DNA of 41,349 bases. It comes from Thioalkalivibrio sp. GTDB lineage: Bacteria > Pseudomonadota > Gammaproteobacteria > Ectothiorhodospirales > Ectothiorhodospiraceae. Position 1 is the first letter of the stretch. Each line of letters begins with the position of its first letter. Of this stretch, positions 33,849 through 41,349 are shown one piece after another. The translations under genes were made by a program, and so were the position numbers. Where the stretch lies: positions 1-41,349 of the forward strand of contig RECA01000111.1 in NCBI GenBank assembly GCA_007692435.1. The letters run 5' to 3'. Under the pieces are notes generated by a model. It searched no databases and had not been told where the DNA came from. It was given only the letters and a program-made list of their open reading frames with translations.

Positions 33849-34694
33849 TCAGTCCGCGAACAGCCGATCGGCGTTGCCGTAGGCGATCCGGTCGGCGACA
33901 TCCGGGGGCAGCTGGTCCAGCCATTCCCTGATGTCGGCCACATGCCGGTCGAGTTCCGCCCAGCGCCGGGCGCTGAAGGTGTCGGCGCCGATCAGGAAGC
34001 GATCGGCGTGAGCGATCAGCAGGTCCTGCCATTCCAGCGGCATGAAGCCGTCGGCAATCAGCCGTTCGCTGCGCATGGACAGGTCCACGTGCAGACGGGG
34101 GTAGCGGCTCAGGTAGTCCGCAATCAGCGGCGGGTACGGGAAGGTGCCGGCGTGCGCCCAAAGGATCACGGCATCCGGCTCGATCTCATAGGCGCGGTCG
34201 ATCACCGCCGGGTCGCCGTGGATCATCACCGGCAGTCCGCGTTCGTGGCCGATCGAGACCAGTTCCGCGAAGACCGGCGAGTGGCGGTCGTCCGCGAACA
34301 GGTGCAGCTCCCCGATTCCCCGCCAGGCGCCGGTCGCAAGGCCTTCATCCAGCCGCTGCCGCACCCAGCCGGGGAGGTCGGCCTCGTCCATCCACGTGTC
34401 CTTCTGCGCCGGCGTCCGGTAGACATCCAGAAACGGGAGGATCACGCCCGGCGCGGCGCGCATCGCGGTCTCCACCAGGTCGTGGTCGCGGGTGATGATC
34501 ACCGCATGTTCGACCCCGACCGCCTCGAGCGCGGCACCGAGGCGCTCCGGGGACACGGCGTCGACATGCGGCGCGTTGTAGTGCAGGTGGGCGTCGAACA
34601 GCGGGCCGTCCCAGGCGGCAGTGGTGGCAACGAAGGCCATCAGTGCGGTGAAGGCGAGGCCGTGCACCGCTCGACGGATACGCTTTGATGACAT
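33849..34694 (-). CDS. Amidohydrolase-family metal-dependent hydrolase (exported)
   Basis: Signal-peptide-like N-terminus; LFDAHLHYNAPHVDAV metal motif, GLPVMIHGDP, VILWAHAGTFPYPP, FLIGADTF. Confidence 0.82.
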   Translation of the reverse strand: MSSKRIRRAVHGLAFTALMAFVATTAAWDGPLFDAHLHYNAPHVDAVSPERLGAALEAVGVEHAVIITRDHDLVETAMRAAPGVILPFLDVYRTPAQKDTWMDEADLPGWVRQRLDEGLATGAWRGIGELHLFADDRHSPVFAELVSIGHERGLPVMIHGDPAVIDRAYEIEPDAVILWAHAGTFPYPPLIADYLSRYPRLHVDLSMRSERLIADGFMPLEWQDLLIAHADRFLIGADTFSARRWAELDRHVADIREWLDQLPPDVADRIAYGNADRLFAD

Positions 34695-34810
34695 GGCTTT
34701 CTCCAGTCGGGGACAACCGCGGTGAAGCCGCTCCAGCTGAAAACGACAACTTCCAGAAGGAAAAGTTGTCCCACACCTTCGTGCGGACGTTCGATGCGGC
34801 AGGGGGCATT

Positions 34811-36457
34811 ATGGGCTGTTCAGTATTCTCGATGCAGTGGCTGCGGCAGGCATGGCCGCGCGACGGCTTCGGGTTCGGCGGAGGTTTCGCTGGGCGCATT
34901 GAGCGCCGGGTCCGGAACCTGGGTCTCGCGGCGCTGCTGTGCCTCGCCGCGATGCCGGCAACGGCCGCGGATGACGACGGCTGGACGGCCGAGTCCCTGT
35001 TCGAGCACGTGACGGCGCTGGCGGCGGAACGGGCCGGTTCCGCATACGAGCCGCCGGCCGCCCGGTTGCCGGAGGGTCTGCAGGACATCACCTATGATCA
35101 GTACCGGTCCATCCGGTTTCGGCCGGAGCGGGCGCTCTGGCGCGGCCACGGCCGCTTCGAGGTGCAGTTCTTTCACCCTGGATTCCTGTTCCCGCACCCC
35201 GTTGGCATGAACACGCTGGAGGCCGGGATCGTCAGCCCGATCCCCTTCGAGCAGGACCTGTTCCGCTATGACGCGGAGGCGGCCGTGCTCGAGGGCGAGG
35301 GTGACGGGGCCACCGGTTTCGCCGGTTTCCGGCTGCACTACCCCTTGAATACCCCCGAGTACAAGGACGAGGTGATGGTCTTCCTCGGGGCTTCGTACTT
35401 CCGCCTCGTGGGTCCCGGCCAGGCCTATGGCCTGTCCACGCGCGGTCTTGCGATCGACACGGCGGCACCCGAAGGCGAGGAGTTTCCGGCCTTCCGCGAG
35501 TTCTGGCTGGTGCGTCCGGGGCCACAGGCCGACCGGGTCACGATCCTTGCGCTGCTCGACAGTCCGTCGGTGAGCGGCGCCTACCGGTTTGATCTCACCG
35601 CGGGTGAGGAGGTACGGGTGGATGTCGACAAGCACCTGTTCGCCCGTGCGGACGTGGGCAAGCTCGGCATCGCGCCGCTCACCAGCATGTACTTCTTCGG
35701 CGAGAGCAGTGTGCGCGATCGCGACGACTTCCGGCCGCGCGTCCACGACTCCGAGGGTCTCCAGGTGCTGACCGGTGCTGGCGAGTGGATCTGGCGCCCG
35801 CTGGTCAACCCGCGCGCGGTGCGGGTCGTCTCCCTGCGCGACCGCGATCCGGCGGGCTTCGGGCTGGTGCAGCGCAACCGGGAGTTCGCGCAGTACCTGG
35901 ACATGGAGGCGGACTACCACCGCCGGCCCAGCCAGTGGGTGACGCCGACGGGCGGTGACTGGGGCGCCGGCGGGGTCGAACTGGTGGAAATTCCCACAGC
36001 GGACGAGACCAATGACAACATCGTCGCCTACTGGGTGGACGAGAGCGCGTTCTCTGCCGGCGAACGGCGCCACTATCGCTACCGCCTGACCGTCTTCGAC
36101 GACATGCCCCCGGGCGATCCGCCTGCCCGCGTGGTGCGCACGCGCAGTGGCTGGGGCGCAGTTCCCGGTGCGGCAGACCCGCCGCCGCGCAGCGTGCGCC
36201 GCTACATCGTCGATTTCGCGGGCGGTGCGCTGAAGGACCTCGGGCCGGACGCGGCCATCGGCGTCCGGCTGGACACAAGCTCCGGCAGCCTCGACGATGT
36301 GCGCGTGCGGCGGCTCCCGGACGGCGAGGGCTGGAGGGCGACCTTTCTGCTGGATCCCGAAGAGGAGCGCGCGGCCGATCTGCGCCTGATGCTCACGCTG
36401 GACGGCGTTCCCGTTACCGAGACCTGGAATCACGTGTGGTATCCGGATGAACTCTGA
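34811..36457 (+). CDS. opgG: Periplasmic glucan biosynthesis protein (OpgG/OpgD family)
   Basis: YDQYRSIRFRPERALWRGHGRFEVQFFHPGFLFPHPVGMN, ASYFRLVGPGQAYGLSTRGLAIDTA, PLTSMYFFGES; signal sequence. Start uncertain. Confidence 0.92.
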   Translation: MGCSVFSMQWLRQAWPRDGFGFGGGFAGRIERRVRNLGLAALLCLAAMPATAADDDGWTAESLFEHVTALAAERAGSAYEPPAARLPEGLQDITYDQYRSIRFRPERALWRGHGRFEVQFFHPGFLFPHPVGMNTLEAGIVSPIPFEQDLFRYDAEAAVLEGEGDGATGFAGFRLHYPLNTPEYKDEVMVFLGASYFRLVGPGQAYGLSTRGLAIDTAAPEGEEFPAFREFWLVRPGPQADRVTILALLDSPSVSGAYRFDLTAGEEVRVDVDKHLFARADVGKLGIAPLTSMYFFGESSVRDRDDFRPRVHDSEGLQVLTGAGEWIWRPLVNPRAVRVVSLRDRDPAGFGLVQRNREFAQYLDMEADYHRRPSQWVTPTGGDWGAGGVELVEIPTADETNDNIVAYWVDESAFSAGERRHYRYRLTVFDDMPPGDPPARVVRTRSGWGAVPGAADPPPRSVRRYIVDFAGGALKDLGPDAAIGVRLDTSSGSLDDVRVRRLPDGEGWRATFLLDPEEERAADLRLMLTLDGVPVTETWNHVWYPDEL

Positions 36458-38441
36458 GGCGATACTCGAGCAGCAGCCATCCGGGGACGTCGAAAAGGCG
36501 GCTTCGGAATCGTTTCTTCACGCGCCCGCGGCGCGCGGCCGGCGCCTGCTGTTCCTGGGGCTGGTCCTGGGGACTGTCGCCCCCGCCGGTTTCCTGATGA
36601 CGCGCATCCTGCCGGTCACGGGAATGGGGCCGCTGCTCTGGGTGATCCTCGCGCTGTTTCTGCTCACGTTCACCTGGATCGCGATCTCGTTCTGGACCGC
36701 TGCAGCCGGTTTCGTGCTCCGCCTCCTGCAGCGGGACCCGCTGAGCCTGCGCCGGATCCCGCCGGAGGCCGCGCCCGCGGACCCTGTCCGGCTGGCCGGG
36801 CGGCGGACCGCCATCGTGGTACCCATCTACAACGAGGATCCGCTGCGCGTGATGCGGGGCGTGGAGGCGATTTGCAGCTCGCTGCTTTCCACCGGGCAGG
36901 CGGCGGCCTTCGATCTGTTCCTGCTGAGTGACAGCAATGACCCGGCAGTGATTCCGGAGGAGGAACGGGCGGTGTGGGCCCTGCAGGGCCGGCTGCCGGC
37001 ACCCTTCCGGACCCACTATCGCAGGCGACCCGTGAACAGCGGGCGCAAGGCAGGGAACATCGCCGACTTCTGCCGGCGCTGGGGCGGTCGCTACGACTAC
37101 ATGGTCGTGTTGGACGCCGACAGCGTGATGGAAGGGCAGACGCTGGTGGAACTGGTGCGACTGATGGATGCCAATCCCGGTGCGGGGCTGATCCAGACGA
37201 TGCCGCTGCCGGTGCGCCAGGAATCCCTGTTCGGACGTCTCCAGCAGTTCGCGAACGCCCTGCACGGGCCGATGCTCGCGGCGGGTCTCAGCTTCTGGCA
37301 GGGCAGTGCCGGCAATTACTGGGGGCACAATGCGATCATCCGCATCCGGCCCTTTTTGGAGCACTGCCAGCTTCCGGTGCTGCCGGGGCGGCCGCCGCTG
37401 GGGGGCGAGATCCTGAGCCACGATTTCGTCGAGGCCGCACTGTTGCGCCGCGGCGGCTGGGACGTGTGGCTGTTGCCGGATCTCTCCGGCAGTTACGAGG
37501 AGCTCCCGGGAAACCTGGTGGATTACGCCCGCCGTGACCGGCGCTGGTCGCAGGGCAATCTCCAGCACCTGCGGCTCCTGGGTATGCCGGGGCTGCACCC
37601 GGTCAGCCGGGTCCATTTTCTGTTTGGCGCGCTCGCCTACCTCGCCTCACTGTTCTGGCTGCTGATGCTGGGGACGGCCTCGGCGGCTGCGGTCGCCGCC
37701 TACCACAGCCCGGCGCCCGGCGCCGCCGCGATTGCGCGCGATCTCACGCCGGTGCACGCGTCACTGGCCTATGTGCTCCTGGCAGTGACGGCCGTCCTGT
37801 TGCTGCTGCCCAAGCTGTTCGGCATCACGCTGGCCCTGCGCCGCGAACCCGAGCGTTTCGGCGGGCCGTCGCGGCTGGTGGCTGGCGGACTGCTCGAAAC
37901 CCTGTTCTCGGTCCTGATTGCCCCCCTGATGATGGCCTTCCACAGCCTCTTCGTCGGGGCGGTGGCCCTTGGCCGCAACGTCAGCTGGACGGCCCAGTCA
38001 CGCGAGGGACGTATGGTGTCCTGGCGCGAGAGCGGGCAGCGCACCTGGGCCTTCGTGCTGGCCGGCCTGGTCTGGGGGGTGATGGTCGTGTGGTGGGCGC
38101 CGGCGTTTTTCTGGTGGCTGTCGCCGGTGTTTGCCGGGTTGCTGCTCTCTCCTCTGCTGGTGCGCGTCAGCGGGAGCCGGTGTGCAGGACTCTGGCTGCG
38201 CGAGCGCGGTCTGCTGCTCGCTCCGTCGGAACGGGTGCCAAGCCCCGCGCTGGCGATCCTCGGTCAACTCGAGTCAACCGCGGTTTCGGTGCGTGCACGG
38301 CCGGTCGTGCCGGAGGCGGGCGCAGCGGTCACCTGGCTTGAGGATCACCGGACGCGCCGAGAGGTGGCGCGCAGCCGGCACGCGAACAGGCAGAGAGGTG
38401 TTGCGGGAAGCATCCAGGGGGGGATGCGTACCGACGCGTGA
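36447..38441 (+). CDS. opgH: Membrane glucosyltransferase for periplasmic glucan synthesis
   Basis: TAIVVPIYNEDPLRVMRGVEA, DFFLLSDSNDP-type motif, VVLDADSVMEGQTLVELVRLM, HDFVEAALLRRGGWDVWLLPDLSGSYEE, RDRRWSQGNLQHLRLL. Overlaps opgG by 11 bp. Confidence 0.95.
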   Translation: MNSEAILEQQPSGDVEKAASESFLHAPAARGRRLLFLGLVLGTVAPAGFLMTRILPVTGMGPLLWVILALFLLTFTWIAISFWTAAAGFVLRLLQRDPLSLRRIPPEAAPADPVRLAGRRTAIVVPIYNEDPLRVMRGVEAICSSLLSTGQAAAFDLFLLSDSNDPAVIPEEERAVWALQGRLPAPFRTHYRRRPVNSGRKAGNIADFCRRWGGRYDYMVVLDADSVMEGQTLVELVRLMDANPGAGLIQTMPLPVRQESLFGRLQQFANALHGPMLAAGLSFWQGSAGNYWGHNAIIRIRPFLEHCQLPVLPGRPPLGGEILSHDFVEAALLRRGGWDVWLLPDLSGSYEELPGNLVDYARRDRRWSQGNLQHLRLLGMPGLHPVSRVHFLFGALAYLASLFWLLMLGTASAAAVAAYHSPAPGAAAIARDLTPVHASLAYVLLAVTAVLLLLPKLFGITLALRREPERFGGPSRLVAGGLLETLFSVLIAPLMMAFHSLFVGAVALGRNVSWTAQSREGRMVSWRESGQRTWAFVLAGLVWGVMVVWWAPAFFWWLSPVFAGLLLSPLLVRVSGSRCAGLWLRERGLLLAPSERVPSPALAILGQLESTAVSVRARPVVPEAGAAVTWLEDHRTRREVARSRHANRQRGVAGSIQGGMRTDA

Positions 38442-38609
38442 GTGCTGTCCGGCGGGGACGACGCGGTTCTGGTTTCTGGCCGCCGCGCCGGGTACCGAAT
38501 GTCGGCCGTCGCACACCATTGCCGACAGTCGCGCGGGGGAGCGGCAAACCGTCGGGTCTGGATTCTCCGTTCCAGCGCGCCCCGTCCGGCCCTGGCGCCC
38601 CCGCGGACG

Positions 38610-39206
38610 TCAGCCAGCCTTGTTGCCGCGCAGGAGACTCATCCGCTGCATCACCTCGTCGCGGCGGATGCGCCAGTGATACATCGCGCCGGCGATGTGG
38701 ATCACGACCAGCGTGATCAATGCGTAGCCCACATACTGGTGCCAGAGAAACAGCGTCTCCGACAGCGCGTCGTTGCGGCCGATCAGGCCCGGCAGTTCGA
38801 GATGGAACAGGCTCACCGGGAAACCCCCGGAGGCGGTCGCCAGCCATCCGAGCACCGGCATCGCGACCAGCAGGACATAGAACAGTGTGTGCGCCACCTG
38901 GCTGGCGACGCGTTGCGGTGTCGGCAGTGGTGTCGCGTAGGCGGGCTTGCCAAAGGTGAGCCGGCTCAGGAGCCTCAGGACCATGAAGCCGAGGATCAGC
39001 ACCCCGAGGGTCTTGTGGGTGGTGTAGACCAGGTCGGTCCCGGCCGCGCCAAGCATGTCGCGCAGGCCGCTGAATTCGAAATACCCGATGGTGCCGCCGA
39101 AGGCGAAGGCCAGCAGCACGAGCACGGCGATCAGCCAGTGCAGCAGACGGTGCACCAGCGCATAGCGGGGCAGTCCGGGATGGTCGGCGGAGGTGGTGTC
39201 GCTCAT
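38610..39206 (-). CDS. Cytochrome b561 family protein
   Basis: RYALVHRLLHWLIAVLVLLAFAFG, THKTLGVLILGFMVLRL, HTLFYVLLVAMPVLGWL, WHQYVGYALITLVVIHIAGAMYHW with conserved heme His positions. Confidence 0.9.
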   Translation of the reverse strand: MSDTTSADHPGLPRYALVHRLLHWLIAVLVLLAFAFGGTIGYFEFSGLRDMLGAAGTDLVYTTHKTLGVLILGFMVLRLLSRLTFGKPAYATPLPTPQRVASQVAHTLFYVLLVAMPVLGWLATASGGFPVSLFHLELPGLIGRNDALSETLFLWHQYVGYALITLVVIHIAGAMYHWRIRRDEVMQRMSLLRGNKAG

Positions 39207-39405
39207 GGTCGCTCCCTTTGTGTGGACATCCGGAGAAATCGGCCTGCGCCTTGGAGGGGCAGAACGGGAAACGGTTCCCGGGGTCCGGCCGCGGAGCCCG
39301 GGGCGCGTATGCCGCGGCCGCTCCGGGACCCAAGCATACCGCGTCCCAGCCCCCCGCAAATGCTTGACCGCAATCCCGCCGGCGCTTACTCTTTGCCACC
39401 CGACC

Positions 39406-39480
39406 GGGCGGTTAGCTCAGCGGTAGAGCACTGCCTTCACACGGCAGGGGTCACTGGTTCGAACCCAGTACCGCCCACCA
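39406..39480 (+). tRNA. tRNA-Val (anticodon CAC), CCA encoded
   Basis: GGGCGGTTAGCTCAGCGGTAGAGCACTGCCTTCACACGGCAGGGGTCACTGGTTCGAACCCAGTACCGCCCACCA; cloverleaf with loop TTCACAC. Confidence 0.95.
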
Positions 39481-39496
39481 GAAAAGACCTGGAAAC

Positions 39497-39529
39497 AGCG
39501 ACTCAGGACTCTGTCCGGGTCGCTTTTTT
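39497..39529 (+). terminator. Rho-independent terminator downstream of tRNA-Val
   Basis: AGCGAC...GTCGCT stem followed by TTTTTT. Confidence 0.75.
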
Positions 39530-39587
39530 CTTGCCCGGTCACTCCATGTGGGCGCGTGTGACCACTCTGTGACCAGTAACGGCGGGC

Positions 39588-39611
39588 AAAAAAGCGGGGA
39601 CACGCCCCGCT
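39588..39611 (-). terminator. Minus-strand intrinsic terminator with no annotated upstream gene
   Basis: Minus strand AGCGGGG-CGTGT-CCCCGCT followed by TTTTTT. Confidence 0.7.
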
Positions 39612-39719
39612 CGGTGATGCGCTGGGCATTTGCGGTGAGTTGTGTGGTCTACCTTTCACGGACGTGGATTCAGGTTGTCTTGACTCGTCTAAAGCTTCAC
39701 ACCCTAAGATCGAGTGGAT

Positions 39720-39760
39720 CGCGATCGCGGGAGATGTGGAACTGGAGTCCCGCGATCGCG
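39720..39760. repeat. 13-bp perfect inverted repeat upstream of SDR gene
   Basis: CGCGATCGCGGGA (39720-39732), 15-nt loop, TCCCGCGATCGCG (39748-39760). Confidence 0.9.
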
Positions 39761-39863
39761 GCTACCGTCGGCGGGGCATGAGTTCACGCTGCTCGCCACG
39801 CTGGCTTGCCGTGGCCCGCCCCCCGCCGGCGACAAATCACGAATCCATTGAGAGGTAGGGAAT

Positions 39864-40634
39864 ATGGCGCGTTTGAAAGGCAAGGTAGCGATCGTGACCG
39901 GGGGGGCAATGGGAATCGGTGCCGCCATTTGCGCGATGCTGGCCCGCGAAGGGGCTGCGGTTGCGGTGACCGATCTGCAGGACGAAGACGGTGCGGGCGT
40001 GGTGGATCGAATCAAGACCGCCGGCGGCACGGCTCGCTATTGGCATCTCGATGTCGCTGAGGAGCAGGAGGTGCGACGGGTCTTCGACGAGATCGCCGAT
40101 GAATTCGGCAAGCTCGACGTCGTGGTCAACAATGCCGGCATCTCGGGGGTCAACAAACCCACTGACGAGATCACGGTGGAGGAATGGGAGCAGGTCATCG
40201 CCGTCAATGTTCGCGGCGTCTTTCTGTGTACAAAGCATGGGATCAAACACCTGCGCAACGCCGGCGGCGGGAGCATCGTCAATCTGTCCTCGATCTACGG
40301 TATCGTTGGCGCGCCGGATCTGCCGCCCTATCACGCGTCGAAGGGCGCGGTGCGGCTGATGACGAAGACCGATGCCCTGCTCTATGCCAAGGAGGGGATC
40401 CGCGTGAACTCGGTGCACCCGGGGTATATCTGGACGCCGCTGGTCGAGGCTCTGGGGCGGGAGTCACCCCAAGGCGTCGAGGCGTTCCGCCGTGAGCTCG
40501 ACGAGAAGCACCCTATCGGCCACGTTGGCGAGCCGGACGACATCGCTGCCGGCGTTGTCTACCTCGCCTCTGACGAGGCGAAGTTCGTAACCGGCAGCGA
40601 ACTGGTGATCGATGGCGGCTACACGGCCCGCTAA
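39864..40634 (+). CDS. SDR family NAD(P)-dependent oxidoreductase
   Basis: TGGAMGIGAAI (TGxxxGIG), NNAGISG, YHASKGAV (YxxxK), C-terminal FVTGSELVIDGGYTAR. Confidence 0.93.
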   Translation: MARLKGKVAIVTGGAMGIGAAICAMLAREGAAVAVTDLQDEDGAGVVDRIKTAGGTARYWHLDVAEEQEVRRVFDEIADEFGKLDVVVNNAGISGVNKPTDEITVEEWEQVIAVNVRGVFLCTKHGIKHLRNAGGGSIVNLSSIYGIVGAPDLPPYHASKGAVRLMTKTDALLYAKEGIRVNSVHPGYIWTPLVEALGRESPQGVEAFRRELDEKHPIGHVGEPDDIAAGVVYLASDEAKFVTGSELVIDGGYTAR

Positions 40635-40834
40635 TACGCCCGAACGCAGGACTGTCCACGCCGGCTTGGATGTGGGCATCGGTGAGCGCGTTCCGGAGCA
40701 GACCCCGGGCCAGGTCCATCTTTGTGTTCCCCCTCTCGGGGCACGAGGGGATCGATTCGAGAGCGATCATCCCTGAACGCTAGCTTACGGCAAACACGCG
40801 GCGCGCCCTCAATACGCAGCGCCACCTCGAGCGA

Positions 40835-40853
40835 CAGTGTCGTTCTGACACTG
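40835..40853. promoter_or_regulatory. Inverted repeat, candidate activator (enhancer) site
   Basis: CAGTGTC-gttct-GACACTG, with a further half-site CAGTGTGTCGC at 40865-40875; about 155 bp upstream of the predicted sigma-54 start site. Confidence 0.5.
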
Positions 40854-40973
40854 CCAGGGTGACTCAGTGTGTCGCGGTTATACGTTCGCTCCGCCACCCG
40901 GTTGCCCCGGATAGGTCGCGAATTGGCGCGTAAGTGGTTGTCATAGCGAGAACCTTTTATCCGGCCATGCATC

Positions 40974-40989
40974 TGGCACGTCGTATGCA
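40974..40989 (+). promoter_or_regulatory. Sigma-54 (RpoN) -24/-12 promoter
   Basis: TGGCACGTCGTATGCA against consensus TGGCACGNNNNTTGCW: GG and GC correctly spaced with one mismatch. Confidence 0.8.
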
Positions 40990-41030
40990 GGGTGGACGTA
41001 ACAATTCCACCAAGTGAACAGGAGTCACTG

Positions 41031-41349
41031 ATGATACGACGCAAAAGCGCCCTGGCTCTGGCCATCGCGTCTTTGGTAGCCTTGGGAGGCTCTGCCGCCG
41101 CTCAAGGCTTCGACGATGATGCCGCTGATGCATCGCCCGAGGCCGGCATGGATACGCAGCCCCCGGAGCGGGGCATGGATATGCCACCGCACGAGGGTGA
41201 AATGGGCACGCCGCCAGCGGGCGACATGGGTGCGCCACCTCCGGGTGACATGGGCACGCCGCCAGCGGGCGACATGGGTGCGCCACCTCCGGGTGACATG
41301 GGTGCGCCACCTCCGGGTGACATGGGTGCGCCACCTCCGGGTGACATGG
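41031..41349 (+). CDS. Exported octapeptide-repeat protein (3' truncated by window)
   Basis: AGGAG Shine-Dalgarno 6 nt before ATG; signal peptide MIRRKSALALAIASLVALGGSAAAQG; then MGTPPAGD/MGAPPPGD repeats. Absent from the + ORF track because no stop lies inside the window. Confidence 0.8.
   Translation, partial: MIRRKSALALAIASLVALGGSAAAQGFDDDAADASPEAGMDTQPPERGMDMPPHEGEMGTPPAGDMGAPPPGDMGTPPAGDMGAPPPGDMGAPPPGDMGAPPPGDM
41202..41349 (+). repeat. 24-bp tandem coding repeat (6 full units, continues past window)
   Basis: Units start at 41202, 41226, 41250, 41274, 41298 and 41322 in order A-B-A-B-B-B, where A=MGTPPAGD and B=MGAPPPGD. Confidence 0.95.

Noticed and set aside
39557-39575. Direct repeat TGTGACCA...TGTGACCA after tRNA-Val as a possible phage attachment site
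   Set aside because: Only 8 bp, no duplicated tRNA 3' end and no integrase in the window.
39417-39659. 80-aa minus-strand ORF overlapping tRNA-Val
   Set aside because: GRYWVRTSDPCRVKAVLYR is simply the translated complement of the tRNA gene.
40513-40770. 85-aa minus-strand ORF after the SDR gene
   Set aside because: Segment RGNTKMDLARGLLRNALTDAHIQAGVDSPAF looks protein-like, but much of the ORF is antisense to the SDR and I cannot assign a family.
41102-41347. Minus-strand repeat ORF (MSPGGGAPMSPAGGVP...)
   Set aside because: Complement of the plus-strand repeat, where the signal peptide, ribosome-binding site and sigma-54 promoter support the plus strand instead.
41202-41349. CRISPR array
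   Set aside because: The 24-bp repeats are contiguous with no spacers and keep an open reading frame.

Overview
This is a high-GC, gene-dense chromosomal window that looks gammaproteobacterial (lineage is inferred from gene content, not tested). Most of it is conserved housekeeping sequence: gltB-gltD (glutamate synthase), a Pat/PatZ-like ADP-forming acyl-CoA synthetase/GNAT protein, a sterol-desaturase + VTT-rhodanese pair, tRNA-Ala(CGC), a glycogen/alpha-glucan cluster (glgB divergent from glgC-GH57-malQ), polyphosphate genes (sixA-like, ppx, convergent ppk1), argD-argF, sodB, an SLC13-type permease followed by two translationally coupled unknown membrane proteins, opgG-opgH, cytochrome b561, tRNA-Val(CAC) and an SDR oxidoreductase. 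The right edge holds the most unusual signal. A near-consensus sigma-54 (-24/-12) promoter with an upstream inverted repeat precedes a secreted protein made of tandem 8-residue MGAPPPGD/MGTPPAGD repeats, which runs off the window. Other non-genic structures include a REP/MITE-like inverted pair at the left end, a 4 x 14 bp tandem repeat upstream of the Pat-like gene, several perfect palindromes or hairpins at operon boundaries, an orphan minus-strand terminator near tRNA-Val, and a decayed region with likely PLP-enzyme and IS3-transposase fragments beside tRNA-Ala. I found no CRISPR array, intact transposon or prophage. Many long ORFs in the supplied track are antisense or read-through artefacts of high GC.
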